A stretch of 11,521 bases of DNA from Acidobacteriaceae bacterium (GCA_003165095.1 PLSH01000215.1:7301-18821); one strand, 5' to 3'. Counted from the first letter of the stretch, positions 1 through 7,489 are shown. The notes: a model not told the origin generated them from the sequence alone. Numbers and translations are program-made.

Positions 1-1654
1 CTTTCGCAATCAAGCGCGACGGCCGCGCCTCCACTCCTTCGCTTTGCCGCGCGTAACTGAAGTGCGCTTCGGGCGCGGAAGCCAGCAGCCTTTCCGTCAT
101 GGCCGTGGCCAGTTCCCAATCGAGGCGCGGCGATGCGTGCGGCATTGCTGTTTCGCGCTGCATCTCGGGGGGCAAAAAGGGATGCGTCGCCCCACCCGCC
201 GGCCACGCATCCTCACCTGCGCCCATGAACCACAAAGCATCGGCCTCCAGGCCAGCCGACTCGGCTGGCCCCGCAATCAGGATGGGCGCATCCTGCGACT
301 CGGGCGCAAACAGCGTTTCGTTCACCGTCCGCTCCAGCGAAGCCAGAAACTCTGCCCACCGCAAGCGCCGCCCACTAAATCCGAGCGAAGCGCAATCGTC
401 GACTGCGCGTTGCCAGCGCCGCATCCCCTGAAACTCCGCACTGGTGAACGCGCGCGCTCCGGGCCAGCCTGCCATCTGAAGCAATTGTGGAACCAGTTCG
501 GCCCAGGCAATCGCACTGTTTGAGCGGCGAGCAGACTCGTCCAGTTTCCGCCGGGCCTGTGCCATGCGCGCAACCCATGCGGCGGGCAATTCCACCCGCG
601 GCCTCTGGACGATGAACGAGTCGAAAGTCCATCGCGGCCGCTCGAGCCCGCGACGCCTGAGGGCCCGCATGACCGCGGTCAGCGCCTGCGACTCTTGCTC
701 GTTTGCGGCCGTCTGTCCGGTCGAGAGCAGCCAATCCAACTCATGCTCTTCAATCGCTCCGGCGAGCCAGCGCAACAACATGTGGGCACCGCGTGCCAGC
801 GCGATCTGACGCAGCGGGACTCCCAACGAGAATTCCAATCGCGGCGCAACGCCAGGCGCGCCCGCAAACCGGAGGAAGGCCCGCTCCATTTCACCGCGGC
901 GCCGGGCCACGTCCTGGGTGACAATCAGCAGGCGCGCATCGGGGTTGGCCGCAAGCTGACGCCGGCACCAGAGAACGCATGCAGCCAGCTCTGCCTGCTC
1001 GTCGCGAGCCTGGTGGGAGAAAATCCGCGTGGACGAATCATTGCGAGGTGCCTCGCGCCACTCACTCCAGGCTTCAAGCAACCTGCGTTGGGTGGGCAAA
1101 ATCCTGTCAAAACCTGCGAGCAGGAGCGGGGGGCGCGGGCCGGATTCGGATTCAATTGCATCAATCAGTTCCAGCGGAAGTTGCGCCGCGCTGACCAAAT
1201 TCTGCACGCGGCAGGCGTCGTCAAATGCCGCCAGCCAGCCACTGAATGCTTCCGGGTCCTGCTGCCAACCGGCTCGCGAAGCGGCGCGCAGCAACCGCGG
1301 CGCATAAAGGCAGAGCAGGCGATGCGCCTCGGCTGCCAGCCCAGCCACGCGCTGCCGCGGCCCTTCCAGCAGCGCAGCCTGTTTGCCGTCCGCTGCCACA
1401 ATCTCCGCCCACAGAGACTGTTCCTGAAGCGGGTTCAGCACCAGCCGCCCGTCGAGGCTGCGCTGGTCCCACTGAGCGCGCACGAAACCCTGCCAGTCCT
1501 GGATCATCGGCGCCGGCCACGCAGTCAATCCTTCGGCTCGGCGGGCGCGATGGTAGGCCGCCGCAAGCGCCCTTGCGGCTCGCTCGCTGGCCGCAACCAC
1601 CAGCCCGCCGCCGCTCAGCCACGCATCGATCTCAGCCTCAGACCTGGTCCCCAT
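1..1654 (-). CDS. AddB-like PD-(D/E)XK-family probable DNA repair protein (N-terminal part; runs off left edge)
   Basis: On the minus strand one frame is open without a stop from the ATG at 1654 to the left edge, giving 551 codons. The other two minus frames are broken by stops. The N-terminus (MGTRSEAEIDAWLSGGG, then a VVAASERAARAL stretch) matches the start of the 'probable DNA repair protein' family (TIGR03623-like, AddB/RecB-nuclease relatives). So do GLEADALWFMGAGEDAWP at residues 468-485 and the PFLPPEMQRETAMPHAS motif just after it (from about 492). Family members are usually around 850-900 residues, so roughly the last 300, including the PD-(D/E)XK nuclease residues, lie outside the window; nuclease activity therefore cannot be confirmed here. 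In the family the protein is thought to act with a UvrD/AddA-like helicase in end resection, and that partner would be expected just left of the window. The ribosome-binding site is weak, and a TATAAC hexamer sits 6 nt before the ATG. The family call is from memory of conserved motifs. Confidence 0.82.
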   Translation of the reverse strand, partial: MGTRSEAEIDAWLSGGGLVVAASERAARALAAAYHRARRAEGLTAWPAPMIQDWQGFVRAQWDQRSLDGRLVLNPLQEQSLWAEIVAADGKQAALLEGPRQRVAGLAAEAHRLLCLYAPRLLRAASRAGWQQDPEAFSGWLAAFDDACRVQNLVSAAQLPLELIDAIESESGPRPPLLLAGFDRILPTQRRLLEAWSEWREAPRNDSSTRIFSHQARDEQAELAACVLWCRRQLAANPDARLLIVTQDVARRRGEMERAFLRFAGAPGVAPRLEFSLGVPLRQIALARGAHMLLRWLAGAIEEHELDWLLSTGQTAANEQESQALTAVMRALRRRGLERPRWTFDSFIVQRPRVELPAAWVARMAQARRKLDESARRSNSAIAWAELVPQLLQMAGWPGARAFTSAEFQGMRRWQRAVDDCASLGFSGRRLRWAEFLASLERTVNETLFAPESQDAPILIAGPAESAGLEADALWFMGAGEDAWPAGGATHPFLPPEMQRETAMPHASPRLDWELATAMTERLLASAPEAHFSYARQSEGVEARPSRLIAK

Positions 1655-1660
1655 TCCAGC

Positions 1661-1690
1661 GTTATACGCTGTCCGGCAGGCCGGCAGCGG
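1661..1690 (-). promoter_or_regulatory. Possible promoter of the AddB-like gene (TATAAC -10)
   Basis: Read on the minus strand, TATAAC (forward 1661-1666) matches the sigma70 -10 consensus at 5 of 6 positions and ends 6 nt before the ATG at 1654. That would place transcription start at or next to the start codon. The -35 region (CGCTGC around 1684-1689) is poor, so the call rests on the -10 alone. Confidence 0.3.
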
Positions 1691-1715
1691 AAAAACTATC
1701 GCACGCGGAAGCGAC

Positions 1716-1742
1716 TTGTGGTCAGTCCACCAGTTGTACACT
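1716..1742 (+). promoter_or_regulatory. Possible promoter of the CusF-Sco gene (TTGTGG / TACACT)
   Basis: A TTGTGG hexamer at 1716-1721 and TACACT at 1737-1742 are separated by 15 bp, which is short of the ideal 17. The -10 ends 7 nt before a GTG (1750) and 10 nt before the ATG (1753). No Shine-Dalgarno sequence is visible ahead of either codon, so a leaderless or nearly leaderless transcript is suggested. Confidence 0.3.
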
Positions 1743-1752
1743 AGAACTTGTG

Positions 1753-2655
1753 ATGCGCACATTCCTGGCAAGCATTCTGTTTACATTTGTCGCCCTGGCC
1801 GGATGCCATTCAAGGCCGCAAGCCGGTCCGCAAACCCCCGCCAGTCCATCCTTCAAGGTGTACAAGCTGCGCGGCAAGGTAGTTTCATCCAACGCCGCTA
1901 CCGGCGAGGTCACGCTGGATCATGGGGCCATCCCCGGCTTCATGGATGCGATGACGATGCCTTACAAGCTGAAGGACCCGAGCATTTTGAGCGAATTGCA
2001 TCCCGGCGACGTGATCACGGCCGACGTTCTTGCGCCGCTGGACCCTAACGCCGACGTGCTGCTGGATCATATCGTGGTGGTGGCGCAGGCCAAACCGGAT
2101 TATCGCCCCACTGTCTTCTACCATGTGCCGGCGCCGGGCGACGCGGTGCCCGATTTCAAGTTGCGCAATCAGGACGGGCGCGCGATTCATCTCGACCAAT
2201 TCCGCGGCAAGGCGCTGCTGGTGACGTTTATTTATACACGCTGCCCGCTGCCCAATTTCTGCCCGCTGGTTACCCATAATTTTGCGGTAATCAACAACCG
2301 GCTGGCCTCCGATCCGGCGCTCTACTCGAAGACGCACCTGGTCTGCGTGAGCTTCGATCCGGAACACGACACGCCGGCGCGGCTGCGCGCCTATGGAGCA
2401 ACGTACATCGGCAGCGACTCGAAAAATGCCTTTGTCCACTGGGATTTCGCGGTGCCAACCCAGCCCGAGTTGCTGGAGATGGCGAAGTACTTTGACGTAG
2501 GCGTCACTCACGGCGCAGACGACAGCATCACGCACACGCTGTCGACTACGCTCATCGATATGCATGGCAAGGTCGCGCAGTTTTATCCGGGCAACGAATG
2601 GACCCCGGAGCAGGTGTTGGCTGACGTGAAGCAATTGGCTGCGAACGCGAGTTGA
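1753..2655 (+). CDS. CusF-Sco1/SenC fusion lipoprotein (copper-binding, thioredoxin-like)
   Basis: This 300-residue protein starts with a lipoprotein signal peptide (MRTFLASILFTFVALAGC) whose lipobox ends at Cys18, so it should be anchored in a membrane facing the periplasm. Residues about 36-110 form a CusF-like copper domain with LDHGAIPGFMDAMTMP; His57, Met64, Met67 and Met69 are candidate Cu(I) ligands. Residues about 128-296 are a Sco1/SenC thioredoxin-fold domain with FIYTRCPLPNFCP (Cys164, Cys170), a VSFDPEHDTP strand and a late histidine (His261) before TLSTTLID. Sco proteins deliver copper to, or reduce, the CuA site of cytochrome oxidase; the CusF module may load or buffer the metal. 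The cysteines are five residues apart instead of the classic CxxxC. The frame is open far upstream, but that part is an AT-poor shadow of the opposite gene. The start was set by the signal peptide; GTG at 1750, one codon earlier, is an alternative. No oxidase gene is nearby. Confidence 0.9.
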   Translation: MRTFLASILFTFVALAGCHSRPQAGPQTPASPSFKVYKLRGKVVSSNAATGEVTLDHGAIPGFMDAMTMPYKLKDPSILSELHPGDVITADVLAPLDPNADVLLDHIVVVAQAKPDYRPTVFYHVPAPGDAVPDFKLRNQDGRAIHLDQFRGKALLVTFIYTRCPLPNFCPLVTHNFAVINNRLASDPALYSKTHLVCVSFDPEHDTPARLRAYGATYIGSDSKNAFVHWDFAVPTQPELLEMAKYFDVGVTHGADDSITHTLSTTLIDMHGKVAQFYPGNEWTPEQVLADVKQLAANAS

Positions 2656-2696
2656 ATTCGACAACTGCCGGCCGGCTCAGCCCGGTCATCACAAAT

Positions 2697-2708
2697 TTCA
2701 AGCTTGAA
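2697..2708. repeat. Perfect 12-bp palindrome upstream of the sugar kinase
   Basis: TTCAAGCTTGAA is a perfect inverted repeat ending 8 nt before the AAGGAG ribosome-binding site (2717-2722) of the sugar kinase. Its position inside the 74-bp gap after the Sco gene would suit a repressor operator. A chance HindIII-centred palindrome cannot be excluded. Confidence 0.35.
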
Positions 2709-2729
2709 TAAGGGGCAAGGAGTGAAGCG

Positions 2730-3812
2730 ATGAGTTATGGATTGAATATCCGCAAGGACGCAGAGTTGGATTTTCTCGCACTGGGGGCTTTGATCCATCG
2801 GCTTGATCCCGGAATTATCCCCTTTCGCAAGGCCACGGAGTGCAAGATTCACGTCAGCGGCGGCGAGTTCAACGTGGCCGCCAATCTTTCCGACTGTTTT
2901 CGTATGAGAACGGCGCTGGTTTCGGCCATGGTGGACTATCCCATCGGCGACCTGATCGCTGAGCGGGTGCGGGCCATGGGCGTGAGGCCAATTTACAAGC
3001 ACTTTGAACACAACGGCGCCACCGGTCCCAACATGGCTACCGTTTACAGCGATCGCGGCTTTGGCGTACGTCCTCCGGTGGTGTTTTACAATCGCTCGAA
3101 CGAAGCCGCGGCCGAACTCAAGCCGGGCGACTTCGACTGGAAGGCAATCTTTGCCGGCGGCGTGCGCTGGGTTCACTGCGGCGGCCTCTTCGCGGCGCTA
3201 TCGCCGACCACGGCGCCGCTGGCTGCCGAGATGATGAGAGAGGCCAAGGCAGCCGGCGCGGTTACCTCATTCGATCTAAACTTCCGCGAAAAGCTTTGGA
3301 AGATCTCCGGCGGCATCGATCACGCTGTGGAGACCATCGGCACCATCGTCGAAAACGTAGACGTTCTGGTGGGCAACGAAGAGGACCTGCAGAAAGGGCT
3401 CGGCATTCCCGGCCCGGAGATCGCTGCCAAGTCCAAGCTCGACCCCAGCGTCTTCTTCGGCATGATGGACCAGGTGATCAAGAAGCTGCCCCACGCCAAG
3501 GTCGTGGCCACCACGTTGCGCGAGGTGCATTCAACGAATCACCACAGCTGGAGCGCCGTGGCCTGGATTGACGGCAAGACGTATTCCGCGCCCACCGCGG
3601 AACTGGATGTGGTGGACCGCGTCGGCGGCGGAGACGGTTTTGCAGCCGGATTTATCTATGGGTTGCTGAGCGGTGAAACTCCCGAGGAAGCGCTGAAGCT
3701 TGGCTGGGCGCATGGCGCGTTGCTGACCACATTCCCCGGCGACACCACCATGTCCACGTTGGAACAGGTGCGGGCCTTTGCCAAGGGCGGATCGGCGCGC
3801 ATCCAGCGGTAG
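2730..3812 (+). CDS. PfkB-family sugar kinase, 2-keto-3-deoxygluconate kinase-like
   Basis: A 360-residue cytoplasmic kinase of the PfkB/ribokinase family, predicted to phosphorylate a sugar or sugar acid with ATP. The N-terminal PfkB signature is seen as GGEFNVAANL (44-53), preceded by a beta strand with ALGALIHRLDP. The C-terminal ATP-site signature is DRVGGGDGFAAG (from 296), with Asp302 as the expected catalytic base. SFDLNFREKLW and VLVGNEEDLQKGLG are typical internal PfkB motifs. A VDRVGGGD-type signature is common in KDG kinases (KdgK), which act in the Entner-Doudoroff branch of uronate and gluconate use, so KDG is the best-guess substrate; fructokinase or another sugar kinase remains possible. 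Serine usually follows the catalytic Asp, but glycine stands here. The start is supported by AAGGAG (2717-2722), 7 nt ahead. It lies 74 bp after the Sco gene with a palindrome between, and is convergent with a secreted GH5 enzyme. Confidence 0.87.
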   Translation: MSYGLNIRKDAELDFLALGALIHRLDPGIIPFRKATECKIHVSGGEFNVAANLSDCFRMRTALVSAMVDYPIGDLIAERVRAMGVRPIYKHFEHNGATGPNMATVYSDRGFGVRPPVVFYNRSNEAAAELKPGDFDWKAIFAGGVRWVHCGGLFAALSPTTAPLAAEMMREAKAAGAVTSFDLNFREKLWKISGGIDHAVETIGTIVENVDVLVGNEEDLQKGLGIPGPEIAAKSKLDPSVFFGMMDQVIKKLPHAKVVATTLREVHSTNHHSWSAVAWIDGKTYSAPTAELDVVDRVGGGDGFAAGFIYGLLSGETPEEALKLGWAHGALLTTFPGDTTMSTLEQVRAFAKGGSARIQR

Positions 3813-3868
3813 TGCCTGATTGCGCATCTGTGGGGGTTAGAGTAGTTGATCGCGGCGAGGCATATCGC

Positions 3869-4990
3869 CTATGGCGCCTTCAACCCCAGAGCTTTGACCA
3901 CTGCGTTATCGACCGTTGCTGGTTCGCCGTCCTGCTTATAGACCACTCCGAAGCCGCTGCGATAGTCCCACATGTTCCAGCCGATGTGGTCGGCTTCAAG
4001 AGCGGTGCGCACGTCGTGCAGCCAATTCATTCGAGAAGTGGCGTCGACGTTGTCCCGGAAGACTCCAAACTCGTTGCAGATCACCGGCACCTTGTTCTTG
4101 CGCGCCCAGGATGCCGCGCCGTCGATCAAATACCGGATGTGATGAGCGTCCCAACCCACTTGCCAATAATTCATTAGTTCGTAGCGGCCGGCCTGGTCGG
4201 GAGCCTCATCGAGAATCTGTGCTGGCGGGTAGGTAATCCCGTGCGTGTACCGGTAGATCGGCTTTGACCAGTTTGCGCCCTGAAAGGTGAAAATAGGTGG
4301 CTCGTAAAAGTGGAAAGTGTAAATCACATTGCCATCGTCGACCGGGTGAATGGTGCGCAAATCCACCACGCTGGAATAATTCGGTCCGGTGGCGATGATG
4401 GTGCTCAGCGGCGCGGATTCTCGAATGGCCGCGACCAGCTGTGCCTGGATTTTGTTCCAGCGGCGGGAGTTGTATACGTCCGGTTCGTTCATGATCTCAA
4501 AGAAAATATGTTCGGGATCGCGCGTGGCGTAGTGCGCGGCCAGACGCTGCCAGAGATTCGCCATTCGATCCACGGCTTCGTCACTGTCAGTCAGCTGCTT
4601 TTTGTAATCTTCCTTGGGGAGCAGGTTGAATTGAACGGCGAGACCGTCGGCCAGCATGGTGTCGACGGCGCGATCGAGGCGGGAAAGAAAATCCGCATTC
4701 AGCACATCGGGCCCGAGCGGCGGCTGTTCCAGCGGCGCGGGGTCCACGCACAGCCGAACGTTATCGAAGCCCAGCCGCGCCATGAGCGCAATGTCGGCTG
4801 CATCCGTAAAGCGATCGGTACGCGCGGCCGAGTAGTCGTTAACCTGTGCGAACCACAGCGAGACGTCGATTCCGTGCTGAAGGTGCCGCGCGCGGGCGAA
4901 GGCGGTGTTGAGGGCGGAGGCGCGATCCTGCGCCAAAGCCGGTAAAGCCAGGAAAAGCAGGACAATTAAACAGCGAAAACAAAAACGCAC
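3869..4990 (-). CDS. Secreted glycoside hydrolase family 5 (cellulase-type) enzyme
   Basis: A 373-residue exported glycosidase. The N-terminus (MRFCFRCLIVLLFLALPALAQ) is a signal peptide with likely cleavage after Ala20. The rest is one GH5-type TIM barrel: HGIDVSLWFAQ (39-49) opens it, Arg79 in FDNVRLCVDP is the conserved substrate-site arginine, and FFEIMNEPDVY carries the acid/base Glu169. His227/Tyr229 in TFHFYEPP follow, and VPVICNEFGVF carries the nucleophile Glu307. Both catalytic glutamates are present, so it should be active as a retaining endo-beta-glycanase (glucan or mannan; substrate not determinable). The protein ends soon after WNMWDYRSGFGV, with no carbohydrate-binding module. 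The start codon is GTG (4988-4990), fixed by a GAGGAG ribosome-binding site 8 nt ahead and by the signal peptide. It is transcribed away from the ABC unit and towards the sugar kinase. Confidence 0.92.
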   Translation of the reverse strand: MRFCFRCLIVLLFLALPALAQDRASALNTAFARARHLQHGIDVSLWFAQVNDYSAARTDRFTDAADIALMARLGFDNVRLCVDPAPLEQPPLGPDVLNADFLSRLDRAVDTMLADGLAVQFNLLPKEDYKKQLTDSDEAVDRMANLWQRLAAHYATRDPEHIFFEIMNEPDVYNSRRWNKIQAQLVAAIRESAPLSTIIATGPNYSSVVDLRTIHPVDDGNVIYTFHFYEPPIFTFQGANWSKPIYRYTHGITYPPAQILDEAPDQAGRYELMNYWQVGWDAHHIRYLIDGAASWARKNKVPVICNEFGVFRDNVDATSRMNWLHDVRTALEADHIGWNMWDYRSGFGVVYKQDGEPATVDNAVVKALGLKAP

Positions 4991-4998
4991 AACGGTTG

Positions 4999-5004
4999 CT
5001 CCTC
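4999..5004 (-). promoter_or_regulatory. Ribosome-binding site fixing the GTG start of the GH5 gene
   Basis: On the minus strand GAGGAG stands 8 nt before the GTG at 4988-4990. No ATG nearby in frame would keep the full signal peptide, so this site supports GTG as the real start. Confidence 0.7.
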
Positions 5005-5132
5005 AGGCCGGGCAAGAATCCGCAACCACCATATCACAACACTTCATCCGGCTTGATTCTTCACAGGCTTGCCGGCCGGGAGGCATGGCAGGCAACTGAT
5101 ATTCTGGCCATGCAGCAGTACGGAGGAGTCGC

Positions 5133-5513
5133 ATGGCGAAAGTAACACTGGTATTTGCAATTTTGCTGGTTGCCCTGGGCATTGGCGGTTATGTCTACAC
5201 CGGTAGCGTGCACCCCACGGCGCTGATTCCCATGTGGTTCGGACTGGCGTTGGGCCTATTCGGATTCCTGGCCATCAGCCGCAATGAGCGGAGGCGCAAG
5301 GTGTTCATGCACATCAACGTGACCATCGGCCTGCTGGGTATGATTGGCGCCGCGGTTGAGGCGCTGCGCAGTTACGGCGCCGCCCGGGCAGCCGGCATAG
5401 ACCAGAACACGATCGCGCTGACCTCGAAGCTCACCATGGCCGGGCTGCTGCTGATTTATGTGAACCTGTGCGTGCGGTCGTTTATTGCCGCGCGCCGCTC
5501 CGGGAAGGTTTAG
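5133..5513 (+). CDS. Small four-helix membrane protein of unknown function, upstream partner of ABC exporter
   Basis: A 126-residue inner-membrane protein that I cannot assign to a named family. Four hydrophobic segments are visible at about residues 5-23, 30-48, 57-77 and 95-115. A basic loop (SRNERRRK, 49-56) lies between helices 2 and 3, and the C-terminal tail is basic (AARRSGKV); both probably face the cytoplasm. The first loop, YTGSVHPTALIP, resembles a short motif seen in small membrane proteins of environmental bacteria, but this gives no function. A strong GGAGGAG ribosome-binding site at 5122-5128 sets the ATG start. The stop codon lies 3 nt before the ABC exporter start, so the two are almost certainly co-transcribed and probably translationally linked. 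That suggests, but does not prove, an accessory role in the exporter. Confidence 0.82.
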   Translation: MAKVTLVFAILLVALGIGGYVYTGSVHPTALIPMWFGLALGLFGFLAISRNERRRKVFMHINVTIGLLGMIGAAVEALRSYGAARAAGIDQNTIALTSKLTMAGLLLIYVNLCVRSFIAARRSGKV

Positions 5514-5516
5514 CGC

Positions 5517-7406
5517 ATGGGAGCAATGCGAGGCGGTGGATTGGGCATGGGGATGCGCGCCGAGCGCTCGCCCCGGGGCCAGGGCGGTCGTGCCGGTCAG
5601 GCCGATGCGGGCAAGCCCAAGCCCAAACTGACAAGGTTGTGGCCGGAGATTCGGTCGCTCATTGCGCCACGCAAGGGACTCATCTTCGGCGGGCTCTGCC
5701 TGATGATTGTCAATCGCCTGGCAGGCCTGGTATTGCCCTATTCCTCAAAGCCGCTGCTCGACGGGGCGCTCTCGCCGCAGCACCCGCACCCTGAACTGCT
5801 GCCGCGCATTATCGCACTGGTCTTCACGGCCATGGTGCTGCAGGCGATTACGTCGTTCTCGCTGACGCAACTGCTCTCCAAGGCCGGTCAGCGGCTGATC
5901 GCCGAGATGCGCCGCCATGTGCAGCGCCACGTGGGACTGCTGTCTGTCGCCTACTACGACGAAAACCGCACCGGCACGCTGGTGGCGCGCATCATGACTG
6001 ACGTGGAAGGCGTGCGCAACCTGGTGGGAACCGGCCTGGTTGAATTTCTGGGCAGTTCGCTCACCGCGGTGCTCACATTCTTCTACCTGATGTACCTCAG
6101 TCCCAAGGTCACGCTCACCGTGTTCTCGGTGATGGGCGTCTTTGTTTTCATTCTGCAATACGGTTTCAAAACCATTCGTCCCATCTTCAGAGAGCGTGGA
6201 AAGATCAACGCGGAGGTGACGGGCCGGCTAACCGAATCTCTGGGCGGCGTGCGGGTCATCAAGGGCTATCACGCCGAGGAACGCGAGGCGCAGGTCTTCT
6301 CGGGCGGCGTCGATCGTCTTCTGGCCAATGTCATGAAGTCGCTTACCATGACCAGCGTTCTGGGCGCGGCCTCCACTACCGTGCTCGGGTTGGTTTCGGC
6401 ACTGGTCATGTGGCTTGGAGGCCACAAAGTCCTCAGCCACACGTGGACCGTGGGAGCCTACTTTCAATACAACATGTTTCTGGCCTTCATGATTGCGCCG
6501 GTCTTCCAGATTGTGAACATCGGCACGCAGCTGACTGAGGCCTTCGCGGGCCTCGATCGCACGCACGAAATTATGTCGGAACTGGAGGAAAATCAGAGCC
6601 CCGGGCGCACGGTGAAGATGGCGTCGATCCAGGGCAGGGTGCGCTTTGAAGATGTCGAGTTCGCCTATACGCCGGAGAAGCCCGTGCTGCACGGGATCAG
6701 CTTTCGCGCCGAACCCGGCACCGTCACCGCGCTGGTTGGTTCATCCGGTTCCGGCAAGTCCACCATCATCAGCCTGATCTGCGCCTTCCACACCCCATCG
6801 AAGGGCCAGGTGGCTGTGGATGATGCCGACCTGGCCCACGTCGACCTCAACACCTTCCGCTCGCAGCTGGGCGTGGTGCTTCAGGATTCATTTCTATTTG
6901 ACGGCACCATCCGGGAGAACGTGATGTTCTCGCGCCCCGAAGCCACCGAGGAACAGTTTCTCTCCGCCTGCCGGACGGCGCGCGTTGACGAGTTCGCGGA
7001 GCGCTTCCCCGAGACTTACGAAACCATCGTGGGCGAGCGCGGCGTGAAGCTCTCAGGAGGCCAGCGCCAGCGGCTCTCCATCGCCCGCGCTCTTCTGGCC
7101 GAGCCGCGGATTCTCATCCTAGACGAGGCCACCAGTTCGCTCGATTCCGAATCCGAGGCGATGATTCAGGCCGGGCTGAACCAGCTCATGCAAGGCCGCA
7201 CCACCTTCGTCATCGCCCACCGGCTCTCCACCATTCGCCGTGCCGACCAGATTCTGGTGGTCGAAGAGGGGCGGATTGTCGAACGCGGCAACCATGCGGA
7301 ACTCTTCGCTCTCGGCGGTCGCTACTACGATCTGTACACGCGCCAGCATGGCCTTGAAGCGAATCTCTTTCTCGCGCCAGGCGAAGGCGATTCGGTAGCG
7401 GAGTAG
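5517..7406 (+). CDS. ABC exporter half-transporter (fused transmembrane and ATPase domains, MsbA/BmrA type)
   Basis: A complete 629-residue type IV ABC exporter that would work as a homodimer in the inner membrane. Residues 1-37 are a Gly/Met/Arg/Lys-rich cytoplasmic leader. A six-helix transmembrane domain follows (about 50-345), including the conserved VAYYDENRTGTLVARIMTDV coupling region. The ATPase domain begins near 365 (RVRFEDVEFAYTP). It has Walker A GSSGSGKST (408-416, Lys414), a Q-loop in VVLQDSFLFDGTIREN, signature LSGGQ (512-516), Walker B ILILDEA with Asp536 and catalytic Glu537, and the H-loop His568 in VIAHRLST. All catalytic elements are intact. The family exports lipids, lipid A precursors, drugs or peptides; the substrate cannot be read from the sequence. 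GGAAGG at 5503-5508 supports the ATG at 5517, though ATGs at codons 4, 11 and 13 are alternatives. It follows a small membrane protein by 3 nt. Confidence 0.93.
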   Translation: MGAMRGGGLGMGMRAERSPRGQGGRAGQADAGKPKPKLTRLWPEIRSLIAPRKGLIFGGLCLMIVNRLAGLVLPYSSKPLLDGALSPQHPHPELLPRIIALVFTAMVLQAITSFSLTQLLSKAGQRLIAEMRRHVQRHVGLLSVAYYDENRTGTLVARIMTDVEGVRNLVGTGLVEFLGSSLTAVLTFFYLMYLSPKVTLTVFSVMGVFVFILQYGFKTIRPIFRERGKINAEVTGRLTESLGGVRVIKGYHAEEREAQVFSGGVDRLLANVMKSLTMTSVLGAASTTVLGLVSALVMWLGGHKVLSHTWTVGAYFQYNMFLAFMIAPVFQIVNIGTQLTEAFAGLDRTHEIMSELEENQSPGRTVKMASIQGRVRFEDVEFAYTPEKPVLHGISFRAEPGTVTALVGSSGSGKSTIISLICAFHTPSKGQVAVDDADLAHVDLNTFRSQLGVVLQDSFLFDGTIRENVMFSRPEATEEQFLSACRTARVDEFAERFPETYETIVGERGVKLSGGQRQRLSIARALLAEPRILILDEATSSLDSESEAMIQAGLNQLMQGRTTFVIAHRLSTIRRADQILVVEEGRIVERGNHAELFALGGRYYDLYTRQHGLEANLFLAPGEGDSVAE

Positions 7407-7460
7407 TTTCAAGGGCAGCGCAAACCTGGAGAGAAGGGTAAGCCGACCCCATATCATTCC

Positions 7461-7489
7461 TTGACGAGAATCCCATATTTTGAGATGCT
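7461..7489 (+). promoter_or_regulatory. Possible promoter of the IclR gene (TTGACG / GATGCT)
   Basis: TTGACG at 7461-7466 is a good -35 element. With 17-bp spacing the -10 would be GATGCT (7484-7489), a weak match. The first inverted repeat (7470-7486) fills the spacer and overlaps the -10, as expected for repression by blocking polymerase. Confidence 0.35.
7470..7486. promoter_or_regulatory. 17-bp inverted repeat, candidate IclR-family operator
   Basis: ATCCCATATTTTGAGAT has 6-bp arms ATCCCA and TGAGAT around a 5-bp AT-rich centre, with one mismatch between the arms (C against T). Semi-palindromic sites of 13-17 bp with such centres are typical for IclR-family dimers, and this one lies 38 bp before the IclR start codon. 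It is most simply read as an autoregulatory site. Confidence 0.5.

Noticed and set aside
695..1744. Long plus-strand open frame opposite the repair gene
   Set aside because: The Arg/Pro/Gln-rich composition has no family features, and the opposite strand has clear conserved motifs in one unbroken frame.
1246..1752. Open plus-strand frame upstream of, and in frame with, the Sco gene
   Set aside because: It is the shadow of the AddB-like gene on the other strand; the protein is low-complexity, and a lipoprotein signal peptide begins at 1753.
1885..2664. Minus-strand open frame of about 259 codons opposite the Sco gene
   Set aside because: The Sco reading has a signal peptide, copper motifs and a fold; the antisense product is His/Arg-rich with no recognisable domain.
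3854..3869. Small hairpin GGCGA...TCGCC between the convergent kinase and GH5 genes
   Set aside because: The 5-bp stem has no T-run on either side; too weak to call a terminator.
4310..4945. Plus-strand open frame opposite the GH5 gene
   Set aside because: The GH5 reading has both catalytic glutamates, a signal peptide and a good ribosome-binding site.
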